Shown: piece after piece, positions 22,641 through 35,110 of the stretch
Numbering within the stretch: position 1 is the first letter of the stretch
Layout of the letters: each line of letters opens with the position of its first letter
Origin: Poecilobothrus nobilitatus
Lineage: Eukaryota > Arthropoda > Insecta > Diptera > Dolichopodidae
DNA: 64,000 bases
Assembly (NCBI GenBank): GCA_947095535.1
Contig: OX352773.1
Coordinates: 267,894,515-267,958,514, forward strand
Direction: 5' to 3'
Program-made: the position numbers and the translations under genes
The notes under the pieces: model-generated
Seen by the model: only the letters and a program-made list of their open reading frames with translations
Database searches by the model: none
Told to the model about the DNA's origin: nothing

Positions 22641-25600
22641 TAATCAATCTATAATAAAATAATACCTATTATAAGTTTACTATGATATGGTTTCCAACGA
22701 ATATTTATGTAACTTTCTGTTTTCTATCTAAATACATATGCTTATCCCGTTTTATATGTAATATATTACCATACTTTCAATTTGTCACAGTAAAATTTCT
22801 ATATCCGGTGTGAAATGCGTCTACTTAAACATTAAAAATACCTACTACTAAAAAACCTTTTAAAAATTAATTTAATTGTTTCTTTTTAATTGAATATTAA
22901 CTAAAAAAAAATGTGTATTTTAATTACAGGTCACCAACATAGAACAACTTTTAAAAAATAAAAATAACGAACATAAATGTAAATGTTTTTCTCTTCGTTA
23001 AAACGTAAATGTTTTTCTCTTTTTGAGGTTTTTTATTTTTTCTTTTTTGAATATTAATTTACAATTAATTCGTTTTTTAAAAATAGTTTTATTAAAAATA
23101 AATTAATTTTATTAATTTTTTAAAACTCCATTTAATTTTAGCTGTCCTTATAGTATACTTCCATTTTTTCTGTTAAGAAAAATTACATAATAAAATGTAT
23201 TAGGAAAATTGTCGTGTGTGTGTGTGTGTGTGGTAAAATTGTTCTACAATAAAAGTGGAAAATTTTTGAAATAATTATAAACTTCTGGTAAGGAATAAAG
23301 AATTCATAAATGTCTTAAATATAATGAATTGATCAAATGAAATGACATGTGTACATATATATAATAACTTTTTTAATGTAATGAATCAGAATCAGCACGA
23401 AACCATATTATGTTAATTACAGACTATATGGTCTACTTGGTCTAGAACAATACTTAATATTAACTAAAACTATCTAAACATTTTTTTTTTATTTATAGCA
23501 ATTGCTTTCCACAGATACTAAAATTTAAATAATAAGTTGTTTTAAATTTTTTTTTTTTTTTCAGTACAAACATTTTTGAAAACAAAAAAAAAATGATTGA
23601 CATATGAGGTAATGTGGTTTTAATATTTTATTACACAAAATTTTCCTTAATAATATTTAAATTTTATTTTTAAATTATCTGTGTTCAGTTGATGGTTGTT
23701 AAAATGTGGTAATATTGGTTATATTCATATGATTAGTTATTCAATTAAAAGTAAATTAATGATGTCAAATTCATGGATATATCTGTAACCAATCTGTATG
23801 GTTTACCATAATACATATATATATATAAACACACACATATACACATAATATATAAATAATTAAAATTTTAAACTGAAAATTATGAAAAATTAAATTTTGA
23901 AAATATTAAAATTAATTTTTTTTTTGAAGTTTTAAAATGAATCCTTTTTAAAAATTTCTAATTAACCGATTTGTTGTGCATTTTGAAAAATCAGATTAGA
24001 TAGTCAGTCAGCTTTCAGAAAATATTGCAGAAATCTTAGAATCAAAATATAATAACTTTTTGTTTTATTAATATAATTTTTTCCTGTATATTTGTACAAA
24101 ATTCTTAAAATTTCTCAATAAAATCCTATTTTTCTTAATACTGAACTCATATTATCTATTTGGTTACCATTTAAAAACTAATTATTGAATAAGAAATTTA
24201 ATTATTAAAACTACTAAAGTCGAAATCGATTAAATTGTCATTAATAATATAACATTTTCATTTTATATTTGAATTCTGTACGATCGAATAAAGGACATAG
24301 ATAGATACATATTATGCATGTATAGATATAATTATAGATATTGTGGTTAACAAGACATTTTTAACTTTTAATTAAAAACTAAAACATCTTTTGAATTTAT
24401 AATGATATTAACCGCAAAATTTTTGAATTCAAAATCTCTAATTAAGTAAATAAATAGATATTTAAAATATTCTTTTAAATATATTTTTAATGATTTTTAA
24501 TTTACATTTTTTACAAAATCTTTAAAATTTTTATGTGAAAATCAGTAAAAAAATATCTTAAAAGCTTAATTTTGGAAAACAACAGGAATTTCCTTCTATA
24601 TATTGTATAACTTTTTTTTTGTTTTTGTTTTAAACGTTTACTATATATAAATGCTATTTAAAGAAAAAATTTCGATCTTTAAATATACAAAAAAAAAAAA
24701 AAAAAAAAATACCACCTAAAAAAAAATGCTAGTTTATAAATTCATTTATTTAATTCCTTTTGATTTTCTTCTTTCTTGAATATTTTTTTTGTTTTGTTTG
24801 TTTTCTAAATCCATCAATATAAAAATTCATTTATTTTTTCCTTCTTTCTCTTTTACTTCGGAAACACATTACCTGTTATCGTTTTTTTTTTTATTTTTGT
24901 TTCACTTTCCTATTCTAATTTCATTTCAGTACTGTGCAAAAAAAAAAAAAAAAAAAAAAAACTTGTCTGTTTTCTTTTTTTTTTTTAATTTTATTTGCAA
25001 AATTTCTTTATCCCACTTTTTTTTTCTTTTCCTTTTCCTTTCTTTTTATTTTTATAGTATTTCGTTAAAGAAGAATAGGACATAGACATTTCAACCGGTA
25101 CACACTTAAAGGAAACAAATACAAAAAAAAAAAACAAAGAAAAAAATAAAACTTTAAGCAAAAGCGAATTTAATTCAAACTTTACAAAAAGAAAACAACA
25201 AAGAAGAAGCAATATTTTTAAAATATTATATCCATTATTATGTTGACAGTCTGTCAGAATTGTTATCAACTCAAAATGTCATAATATTTAAAAAAAAAAA
25301 AAAAAAAACAAAAACAACAAAATAAAGATTAAAATACAACTTACAGAATTCAAACAAATAAACAGACATAAAACAACAAGAAGAAAAATGACAAAAAAAA
25401 AAAAATATCCAAAACAAATAAGAAATAAATTGATTTTACATGAAAAACACTAAAAAAACAAAAAAAAAAAATAAATAAAAATAACAAAAACTGGAGTATC
25501 GCCACAAAATATTTACTTGTCATATATTATGTAAAGCAAAATCGAAAAACCAATATCTACCTCCTTTACTATAGCTAAATGAAACAATGATAAAACAATG

Positions 25601-26841
25601 CTATACAATCTAATCAATTTAATTTATTTTGAAAACAAAAAAAAAAAAAACAAAAACAAGAAAATCAATCAATCGATTTTAATAATTTCAGGAATACCTA
25701 ATATAGACACAGTAGTGTTCATGTGTGTGTATATATAATATAATATGTATATTAATATAACAATTCGATTTTTAGCTGGTATAACATTCAAATAAAAATA
25801 CTTTCAAATAATATGTAAACATACTATCAAAAATAGTGTTACGATACTGTTACGTTATACTGTTATAGCAATAACAAAAACAACAACATAACAACAACAA
25901 TAATTATTCTGATAGTGATTATTTTTATAAATAGAAAAAGAAAACAAGAGATAGTGAGGTTAGGAATGAAGAAAATAAAATAAAATTCTTCATTGATTTT
26001 AATGGAGAAACAGAAGTGTAAAAGAAAAGAAAAAAAAAAATGTTTTAGCAGGTGCTACAAATATTTTTTTTCTCTCCTTGTATTTTATATTTCTTTCTTT
26101 AATGATTAATGCAATAAGGACGAAACATGTAAATGTATATAAGTAAAATAGGTTTTAAATAATAGAAATGAATTAACTATAGAATTTTATTTAGTATGAT
26201 GGAATAATTTTTCTCCTTTCTAACTTATTAAATCAAACAATACTGATTTTTTTTTTAACCAATCTCCCCCCCCCCCTCTATATCATGGTTTGTTTGTTCG
26301 GTATAATATCAATAATGTTAGTATACAATACAAGTAAGTTAATCAAGAAAAATAACTCTACTTATCTACTTGTATTTGTATATGTTTGGTATATATTAAT
26401 AGTTGAAGTAAAAGGAAAAGGAGAAAGAAATTAAGAATATATAGATTGAGAGATAAAATATAAAGGTAGAAAAAGTAAAAAAGAGAAATGAAAAAAAAAA
26501 CCAGTTAGTGTTTTAATTACGGTGGTATTAAAAGTTAATTTCCTTAATTTTTTTTTTTTTTTTATGTTTGTTGATTATCGAAATAATTATCTTATATTGT
26601 AAATAAATAAAGTATTGTACATAACTTGTTATCATATTAATTAATATATAGTATATGTATTGTATTTAGGTCAAAGATTAAAGAAAATTGTATTTAATTT
26701 TTTTGATATTGTATAGTTGATTATATGATAGAAAACAAAATTATAAATATATTTTTGAAATATCTGTTTATTAATTTTTTTTTTTATCAAAATAAAGAAT
26801 TGAGTTTTTTAATATTTAAAATACTCGATTTTATTGCACTA
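22641..26841. other. AT-rich non-coding stretch with a sharp T-to-A strand switch
   Basis: A (TG)n run lies at 23214-23232 and an 11-C run at 26266-26276. From about 24735 to 25065 the plus strand is T-rich. From about 25090 to 25700 it is A-rich, with many AAAAAC and CAACAA words. The 98- and 92-codon frames here (24789-25085 and 24991-25269) translate these homopolymers and are not genes. Confidence 0.55.
23214..23232. repeat. (TG)n microsatellite
   Basis: About nine TG units in uninterrupted series inside AT-rich unique sequence. Confidence 0.9.
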
Positions 26842-27240
26842 TTTTTACCGACCGCATATATTAATGTATAAGGTAGGTATCGTTTTTATACTAAAAATTT
26901 GTACCCGAGATTTTGACAAATATGCACTACTCCGGTGTGGAGTGTTTTGTGTGCGTGTGTGTGTGGGTGCGTGTGTGAATATGTCTGTGGGCACGTGTAC
27001 ACCTTAAACGACTGAGCGGAATTTTTTGCAATTTCATATTTAAGGTTTTGACGTAAATATCTCGGATTGATAAGCTTTTTGAGAAAATTGAACAACCGCA
27101 AGTGGTAGTTTACTAGTGTACTTTTTAAGTTTTTTACGAATATTTCGTAACAGAAAAATTTTATGAGAAAAATTATTAAGAAAAAGCTGTTACACAAATA
27201 AAGAGCAACAATTTTGCAGTAAAATATTTTTTGATCCGAC
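26842..27240 (-). mobile_element. Unnamed ~0.4 kb repeat family E, minus-strand copy
   Basis: The reverse complement of this segment shares ordered blocks with 32129-32506: 'cggatcaaaaa', 'ctctttattt', 'aaatattcgtaaaaaa', 'ccacttg', 'cgagatattt', 'cttaaatatgaaat', 'tgtcaaaatct', 'accttatacatta' and a final 'cggtcggtaaaa' (against 'gcgatcggtaaaa'). It contains a GT-rich microsatellite at about 26945-26976. The 103-codon minus frame at 26886-27197 lies inside it and is a chance frame (its peptide is a run of His-Thr from the microsatellite). Class unknown; both copies are about 0.4 kb, which fits a small non-autonomous element. Confidence 0.65.
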
Positions 27241-28767
27241 TAACTTTAACTTATATTTAATTTTTTATATTTATTTTATATTTAAGTCCAAATTTATATT
27301 TTATATGAACAATTTTTTTTTTTTTTTTTTTTTTATATCTCTAAAAATTTATATTACATACATATGCATGTATTTATATCTATGCATATTATTCTTTTGT
27401 TGACATAAAATTAAAACGGTAAAATTTTTGTTAGCAGATTTAATATTAATCTTATGTATTGTTTTGTATTTATTTACAGTTTTTATTATTTTTTACTTCT
27501 AATATTTTTGAATGAAAAAAAAATCATGTAAGGTACATTACATAATAATGTAAATGGATGTATGAATGAATGCACATATGTATGTACATACATATATTTT
27601 TACGATTTTATTGCTTATTATTGTTATTGAATAAAACAAAATGTCGTTAAATTATTAGAAGTTTTTTTGATTTAATATAAATTATTATGTAAAAAATCTA
27701 TAAATTTTGGCATTGTACTTTTCGTGTAGTGGCGGTTGGTTCTGTGGTGGAGAAAGCTGATTTTTTTTTTTGGTGATTTTCTATAATAAAAAAAGAAAGG
27801 AATATAGTATTTTATTTCTCTTTATTCTATTTTAAAATTTAGATCATTTTCATTTGACTGAAATTTTTCTGAAAATTATAAAGAAAACTTAATAAGTAAA
27901 TAAATTCTATTCTATATATTTTGTCACTTTACCTCTCAATTCATCTAAAAACTACATATATATTTAATTTACATGTATAATATTAATTCAGGTTACATTT
28001 TATTGATTTTATCATTATATATATATATATATTATACATATACATATATTTAAAATCCTGTATATTATAAAATACTATTAATGCATACATTGTTAAATAA
28101 TTTCAATATGTTATCAACATAATCCTTCAATTTATTTATTCTTATATAGGTAGGTATATTCAACATTTTATTTTACATAAGGTAATTTCACATAATATGT
28201 AAACACATGTATACGATAAAGTTAAGAATTCTTATGTAATTAATAAACAAGGGAATAATAGTATTAAGTGCATCAATTCAGTCCCTTTAATCAGTTTAAA
28301 TAATTAAACATTTTCAAATTTATTTAAATGTTTTATGTATATCTGCATATAGGTGAATATTTGTATATATATAATTATTGTGAAAAATTAAATATTCACA
28401 TGCAATAGCGTCTAATATAAGGAATTATTTGATTTGATATGAGATTTGACCACATTTTATATTATAATGTTTAATTTAACAGTTGATCACATTGAAAATA
28501 TCTTTTAAAAGTGATAATTTTAATTTTAATACCTAATGAAAGATGCTGTAATGTTATAGTTGTATAAATTAAATTTGGAAAATCTTTCTTTAATGTTTTT
28601 TTTTTTTTTTTAATTTATTTTTATTAAAGAATATATTTTCAAAAATAAATTTAATATAAATAGGTTTTTATTTTGCTAATTAGTTAGATATATAAATTAT
28701 TTTTCATATGTAAAAAGTATTAAATATCTTATGTATAGAGTAAACGTAAAGAATTCGAAAATTTAAT
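27241..28767. other. AT-rich non-coding stretch
   Basis: T-run 27310-27334, an AT dinucleotide run near 28017-28031 and scattered ATGTATG-type words. No gene was seen. Confidence 0.5.
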
Positions 28768-29061
28768 AAGCGCGCAATGTATTTTACAGAAACAATTCAA
28801 TAAAGTTACTAATTACTGTAACAGATGGAAACTTAAAATAAACTAAGGTAAATGCGAAACAATATTGTTTTGAAACACATATGCAAAGGTAAATAGTAGC
28901 GCAAGAAAAAACTGGAGGAAATTTAATATTAAGACTCCAAACGGAACCAAAATCAAAAATTCAAACAGTGTCAAATACTTGGGTGTACATTTTGATTATC
29001 TAATGAAGTGACATGAGTATTAAATGTTAGGAATCACATATTAAAAGTAAACAACGCATTT

Positions 29062-29680
29062 ATGTCGTTAAAAAAAATGTTCTATTCAAAGTTTCTTTGT
29101 ACCAAAATAAAAACTCTATGTTACAAAAGTTTCATAAGAGCTATATTAACGTATGGCTGTCCGATATGGTTTAACATAAGTGCTTCAACAATGGAAAAAA
29201 TGCGTGTATTTGAACGAAAATGTATAAGAGCCTGTACTAACTTATACAGAAAAGCTCAAATAAACTATATACATTTTCACTCGAATAAAACTATTTATCA
29301 ACACGCTAAATTAATTAGAATAGATTACTTTATAATTCGGCTAATCCGAAATCATATACATATGAGTAGTCGAGTTGAAGAAAATTCTTTAATATATCTG
29401 CCGTGGTATGAAAATGAGGAATACCTAATAAAAACTCTAGAATCTGGTTTTACTCCAACTCCAGAGCTTCATTTTACTAGAAAAAAAAAATTTAATAGAA
29501 AATTCAAATAAAATACCAATAATTTATCATTACAATAGACATTCACTAAGAAAAGAAATACCAATTGATTTAAATAGACGTAATATTAATGATGAAAGTG
29601 TATTTAAATTTGATATGTTTACTCCTAATAAAGAGAAATTAATAGATAAAAATACCATATTTCTGGAAACAATAGGATAG
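29062..29680 (+). pseudogene. LINE ORF2 C-terminal region with a frameshift in an A-run
   Basis: The open frame 29062-29511 (149 codons) includes 'LCYKSFIRAILTYGCPIWFN' and 'ISASTMEKMRVFERKCIRAC', the conserved post-RT block of non-LTR retrotransposons. At the A-run near 29480-29490 the frame slips. In the neighbouring frame the protein continues as 'NKIPIIYHYNRHSLRKEIPI' through 'FDMFTPNKEKL' to 'FLETIG' and a TAG at 29678-29680. That is probably the true C-terminus, so the apparent stop at 29509-29511 is an artefact of a single indel. The ATG at 29062 is internal (the preceding codons read 'VNNAF'). It differs from the jockey-like fragment at 13 kb, so two LINE lineages are present. The exact clade (I/LOA/jockey superfamily) is not resolved by eye. 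Confidence 0.8.
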
Positions 29681-29765
29681 GCTTTAGGTTAGTTAGATTA
29701 AGTTAGAAATTAAATTAGTTTTAAGTTTTTTTATTTTAGTTCTAAGTAATTTTTGAAAAAACATA

Positions 29766-29787
29766 ATATATATATATATATATATAT
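29766..29787. repeat. (AT)n microsatellite in LINE 3'UTR
   Basis: An uninterrupted AT dinucleotide run about 85 bp after the LINE stop codon. Confidence 0.85.
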
Positions 29788-30090
29788 TAAAGGATTGGTT
29801 TTTATATAAATTTTCCAAAGAAATAAAATTAAATAAAATAATAATCACTATATTAAATCAATAATTCAGTTTTTCTTAGATATTGAGTTAGTTATAGTTA
29901 AAAATTATAAATATAAATGAAAGAAAATAATAAGTGTAAATGAGGCTAGTTAAACTAACAGCCTAAGTGCATATCAAATCTAATTTTAAGTATTGAAAGT
30001 ACGTTGAAAAAAAAAAAAGGGCGTAAAGAATTGATACCCCGTTAAATATGCAATTTTTTTCTCCCATTTTACATATGAATATAAATTTTT

Positions 30091-30230
30091 GAGGGCGATG
30101 GCCTAGTAGTTAAGCACTTGGCTTATTAATCTCGGATTGCGGGTTGAAATCCTGCACAGGTAGAAAGCTTTTATAATTTAAAATAAGTCCTGCTTGCTAC
30201 CAAGTCATATAATGGTGCAAATATATAATG
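30091..30230 (+). mobile_element. tRNA-like sequence, probable SINE of a second type
   Basis: A box 'tggcctagtag' at 30099-30109 and B box 'ggttgaaatcc' at 30142-30152 are tRNA-spaced, with 'gcttattaatct' between them. It begins with 'gagggcgatggcc', 73 bp after the LINE poly-A, and runs into about 80 bp of unrelated body. The anticodon stem does not pair, so a functional tRNA is unlikely. The A box resembles the 4.6 kb SINE but the rest differs. Single copy here; no target-site duplication found. Confidence 0.55.
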
Positions 30231-31429
30231 ATGGGGCTTGGTAATATTGCATTATTCCATGTGATCTGTATGATTAATCTAAATATTTTATTAAAGTAAC
30301 TTCTAAAAGATATATTAAAAGACTACAATTAGTAAAAAGGTAATTAGTTGAAAGACTAAATAAGTATTTTATATTATAACAATAATTATTAAGCATTTGT
30401 TTTAGAATTTTAATGAACAATCAAATTTTATTATTATAATTTTTTACGGTTTGATAGTTAAATTACTGTCAACAGTTCATATTAAAAAACAAATTTTGAA
30501 GTTATTTCAAAGATTATATAATTAAGTTTTGTAGTTTAAATTTCAATTACAATGTAACAATCGTTGAATAAAAATAAAAACAAAAATCATATATATATAT
30601 AAATGATTAAAAAATTTTATTTTATTGTATATATTTACTGCTTATGGCAATTTACTTACAACAATTCATTTAAACAATTCAGATGAATAATAAGAAAATG
30701 TCAATAACATTTTTTACATTCTAAAATAACAAACACAAAAACAAAAAAACAAAATGAAAAAAATAAAACACTTTTCTTGACGTTTTATATTAAAATTTTT
30801 GTATTTTTGAATTTAATATTTGACTTATGTTTATTTTAGTATTTACGTAACATAAATTGAATATTATTCTTTGTCAAACAAGCAAAAAAAAAAAAAAAAT
30901 CGGTTTTAAAACGCCTTTAGTGACAAATCAAAAAATTGAAATTTTATTGTTAGTCATGCTTTTTTTGAGTAGTGCAGGTTGATACTCGAAGGATAAAACA
31001 AGTAAAAACAATGAAAAGTAAATGAATTAAATTTTCTTGTACATCTTTGATGAAGTCTTTGAAATAATTCAATTACTTACAAATTTGAAAAGTTATTGTA
31101 ACAATGAAAAAGTTATTCTAAATTAATAAAATAAATTAGAAAAATAAAAATTTTAGTTTAAAATATTAAAAATGTATATAGGTTTACTTTTTATTAACTA
31201 TAATAATTTATTGTATTGTGAATAATTTCTTTTCGATAAAATTTTTAAATAAAAATTAAAGTTTGGTATATTAAATGAAAGAAAAAGAAGCAAAAGTTAA
31301 TCTATTTCAACTTAGATGATTTTGAGGAAAACACTAAAAATCAATTTAAGCTTTTGAAATGGAACCTCTTCGCTGCTCTCAATTTTAGATAATAAAATTT
31401 GGAATTAATTGGTTTTGCTACTAAACTTA
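30231..31429. other. AT-rich non-coding stretch
   Basis: Unique AT-rich sequence with an A-run at 30883-30899. No gene or repeat match was seen. Confidence 0.5.
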
Positions 31430-31634
31430 AGAATAATTTTTTTTTTCATACATTTTTCTGCCACATAAATGTGACAAGAAATTACATAGCCTTTCCTGTT
31501 CAGGCGTGGCTATAAATGTCGTAAGGGGTAATAACTCTTACGACGTGTGTGGGATTCGAAACCACACTTTCTCAGTATTTACATCGTATTTTATACGCTC
31601 TTACCCACTAGGCCACCGAGGTCCCTAGAATAAT
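31430..31634 (-). mobile_element. tRNA-derived SINE, minus strand
   Basis: The element 31438-31626 is bordered by 'agaataat' on both sides (31430-31437 and 31627-31634). Read on the minus strand it starts 'agggacctcggtggcctag', has the A box 'tggcctagtgg', a B box 'ggtttcgaatcc' (one extra T against consensus), the 3' palindrome 'cacatttatgtg', and the closing 'ggcagaaaaatgtatg' with A-run. It is collinear with the 4.6 kb SINE over its full length. The duplication is short (8 bp), so it is less certain than the other two. Confidence 0.85.
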
Positions 31635-32128
31635 GAAGTTTTGGAATCTGTGGTATTGGAAAAAGGAAGTTTTGCTACTCACTCTCTATAATTAATAAAA
31701 AAAATCAGCTGTGCCTACTACAGACCGATCGCAGGAACAGGAAAGCTTGTTTTTAGTAGTGTTATTTGCAAATATTGATAGACAGCTAATAGTGCTGCGC
31801 GCAAACATATAATAAGTATTAGGTATATAATATATAACTTAGATTGTCAATTGGATATTGGTATCTCTTTTTACACAATGTGATATTGTTAGAAGGTTTT
31901 CAGTGAATAAATTCATTTATATACTTTTCTTTAAATACGCAAACGTTTGATAGTAACAAATGTTTTTCATCTTGAAATTTTTGAAATTTATTTTACCAAA
32001 AAAATCAAAAATACGTAGAACATTTTATTAAAAACAAATATTGATTTTTTAAAATTATTTAAATTATGTATTAGTAAAAATGACTTAGAATAAAATTGTG
32101 TGAAAATAAGTACGAACCTAAAAGTTTA
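31635..32128. other. Non-coding stretch with a less AT-biased patch
   Basis: A patch at 31700-31800 is less AT-biased but has no recognisable frame, box or repeat relative in the window. Confidence 0.45.
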
Positions 32129-32506
32129 TCGGATCAAAAACTGTTTTATAAAAAAGTTTCTACTCTTTATTTTGTGAAATAACACTCCCTTAATATTTGT
32201 TTTCATAATATTTTTTTTCTTTTAAAATATTCGTAAAAAATGTTAAATAGGGCCATTGAAAGTGGCACTTGGGGCTGACGGATTTCTATCAAAATCCCTT
32301 CGAGATATTTGCATCAAATTCTTAAATATGAAATTTAGACAGACTGATACATAGCCAAACAGACTCCACTGAAAAAACACTTAATTCAGATTTCTATGTA
32401 GCCGGAGAAATGCTTATATGTATATGTCAAAATCTTAGAATCGAAATTTAGGTGCCGTCACAATATACCTTATCTTATACATTACATGTATGCGATCGGT
32501 AAAAAG
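32129..32506 (+). mobile_element. Unnamed ~0.4 kb repeat family E, plus-strand copy
   Basis: Collinear with the reverse complement of 26842-27240, as described there, ending 'tatgcgatcggtaaaaag'. The two copies form an inverted pair about 4.9 kb apart that encloses the 28.8 kb LINE and one SINE. This copy lacks the GT microsatellite. Confidence 0.65.
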
Positions 32507-34799
32507 ACACGGAATTTAATATAAAATTTTTGGATATTTTTTTCTTGCTGTATTAATCAGAATTTTAATGGCAAATATATACATCATTACATAATATCCT
32601 AAACACTTTTAAAAAAGAACTTAAACAATATTAAAAAACGTATTCAACCAAATTTTATTAAATAACAATACCTTTCTTTCTTTTACCTCTTTGTCTTTTT
32701 CATTTAGATTTGTTTATCATAAGTTTTTTACCTTTTTCCGTTTTCAGTGGTACCTATTCTTCCTTTTTCATTTTAAAAATATAGTATAATTTTGTAATAA
32801 GCTTTAAAAATTATCTTATTAAACACTAAATCTTATTAAATTTCGTGTAAATCAATCCAGTGTTTTATTTAAAATGATAAACAAATCAATTATTTTTTCA
32901 ATAAAGTCAATATTTTGCGTCTTTTTTGAAATTTGAATTTAGAATGATTTAAAAGAAATGAAATAAGTTTTGCAATTTTATGCATGCTATGGTTGTTTTC
33001 ACAAGGGAATAAAAATTGGAATAAACTATTGGAATAAATAAAGTTTGAAAATTACTCAGAGGTGGAATGCAAAAGTTTTACAGATAAACTTTTTTTCAAA
33101 AGTATTTTCAAGAGTATTTTTTGTATGGGTTTAAGGACAATTTTTGCGTATTGTTATTGTCAATTATGTTAAAAATTAACACCAGAAACGTTTTGGAATC
33201 ACAGACTACATTTTTTTTTTTTTTGAAAAGTGGAATACATTAATTTTTGATTTTATACGTCACCTCACGAATCTGGTAGGTGAAGAATCACATCATCTTC
33301 AATGAAACCAATCAATAATGAATCAAATAAATTTATTTCTCATAAAAAGATACAAAATTTTAGAAGCATTCTTTAGCTCTTCTATAGTTAGGTTATCTGT
33401 CTTTCTTTATTCTCTAGTTTAATTTATAAAAGTAAACATAAATTAAATTAAATGATAATTACATATTTAAAACCATCCAGTTTTTTTTTTTCTCATTTTT
33501 ATTAATGAAGATATTGTAAATTTTAAATAATTTTATTTGACATCCTTTATACCAAAAAAAAAAAATACTAAACCATAAAACCCACTCAATTTACATATTT
33601 GCACTGTAGATATTTAAAAAAAAAAAAAAAATTTCTAATAATTTAAGAGTAAGAGCTTAAATTAATTTTAATTTTAAAAAAATCTTAATATAATATATAT
33701 ATAAATACACACACAATCAGTATTACACAATTTACCATTGTAAAACACCTGGATATATTCATTTAATACAAATGAATACTAATGAATTCTAATTACAAAA
33801 TTTAAATTTAAATTGAATCTTACCAAAAAAAAAAAAAAAAAAAACAACAAGAAAAAAAAAGGATAGCAATTATTTAAATTAAATTTTATGGTATACAATT
33901 AGGATTTGAACAATTCGAATATTTTAATTTCAAATCAGTTTTTATATAAATTTACCATAACATTTTGTATGCAACACTTAAGAAATAGCATATAATTTCA
34001 AAAAAATAACAAAAACTAAAGACAAAACAAAACTAATTAATACTAAAGAGAATATCGTGTAATTAAAAAAACTTGTTGAACAATTTTATATACAATAAAT
34101 ATAATCGATTCTATAAGAATTGTGACCCAATCATTATCCAACAACCAGCGATAAATCTTTAAATAGTATAGAATATATATTAATTAAAGGTATAAGAGTT
34201 TAAGGTATAGTTAATATATTCATATATTTGTATAACGGATATTGTTTTAAATGAATGTAAAATGATATCTGCATGCTTAATATGATTTTCTTCAACATTG
34301 AATTATTGATTGTTAGAAAAGGATGAGAAAATTAAATTAAAAATTGTGATATTATTAATATTAAAATAGAATTTTAATGGAATTATGAAATAATAGTTTA
34401 TTATTTTAGTTTTTTAATAAACATGGAGATGTTAAACAGGACATTTTGTTTAATACAGAATTTGTTTAATACTGTACGATTTTAAGGAGAAAATATGCAG
34501 CGATCCGACGGTCTAAACATTTTAGACACGCAGCTATGCTATTTAAAAGATATTATTAGTATATTTTTAAAATATCATATATTAGCGAATATCCCCCAAA
34601 ATTCTTTCAGTTACCTAGACAAAATTCGAAACCACCACCAAAACCTTACGCCTAATTGGCGACATTGCCAAGTTAGTAACTCTAACTTGTTGCAACATTC
34701 TTCGACATATTGGAGCAATTCCACTCTTTTATATAGATATAGATATATATATATAATATATAGATATAATTCCACTCTATTATTTAGTTTATGACAACT
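32507..34799. other. AT-rich non-coding stretch
   Basis: A-runs near 33617 and 33826. The 99-codon frame at 34495-34794 overlaps a minus-strand frame at 34611-34805 and ends in an AT-rich microsatellite-like tail. Its region 34600-34710 is less AT-biased and could be part of the family C element that follows, but I do not recognise a protein. Confidence 0.45.
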
Positions 34800-34895
34800 A
34801 CACAATTAATCACACAATTAGTCACATCCCTCTCCCCAAAATCAAACTGTACATTTGAATTAAAGGTTCCATCCTAAAGTTTGGTTTTAAAAGCG
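34800..34895 (+). repeat. Dispersed repeat family C, copy 2
   Basis: Reads 'tcaaactgtacatttgaatt', 'aaaggttccatcctaaagtt' and 'tggttttaaaagcgg'. It is collinear with 52150-52230 and, more weakly, with 11260-11320. Confidence 0.6.
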
Positions 34896-34923
34896 GGAAC
34901 CGAACCATGTAAAAAAATTTTTT

Positions 34924-35110
34924 TGTATGGGTACTACTTCCTACGGTTGTTCTACCGCGCTTATAGCTAGTAGCAACTGCACATTTAGTTCTAACGCACA
35001 GCAGTAGTTGTGTGAGCCGAATCAGTTTGTATGGCTATTTCTTTCTGCGTTTGTTCTAACCGCTTTTCATATTTTGGTTCAGGTAGGTAGGGTGCTGACC
35101 TTTGATTTAC
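34924..35110. repeat. Local tandem duplication, 104-bp period
   Basis: The block from 34924, with 'tgtatgg' then a pyrimidine-rich stretch and 'gttgttctaccgcgctt', recurs from 35028 as 'tgtatgg' ... 'gtttgttctaaccgctttt'. It directly follows family C and may be part of that element. Confidence 0.55.

Larger units (their letters stand above)
28768..30018 (+). mobile_element. 5'-truncated LINE with 3'UTR hairpin and poly-A
   Basis: A non-LTR retrotransposon copy. It starts inside the reverse transcriptase, where a broken frame from about 28768 reads 'QFNKVTNYCNRWKLKIN', then 'GKCETILF' and 'NSNSVKYLGVHFD', the standard late-RT motifs. It runs through the C-terminal frame (29062-29680) and a ~330-bp 3'UTR, and ends in an A-run at 30007-30018. 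The 3'UTR holds an (AT)n run at 29766-29787 and an imperfect hairpin at 29944-29963 (stem GGCT-GTTA with TAAC-AGCC, one bulged A, 3-nt loop). Such 3' hairpins are known recognition features of some LINEs. It is flanked at ~30091 by a tRNA-like sequence. Confidence 0.8.

Noticed and set aside
26886..27197. 103-codon minus frame with a His-Thr run
   Set aside because: It lies inside repeat family E and crosses a GT microsatellite; the other copy at 32 kb has no such frame.
30091..30165. Functional tRNA gene
   Set aside because: A and B boxes fit but the anticodon and acceptor stems do not pair; better explained as a SINE head.
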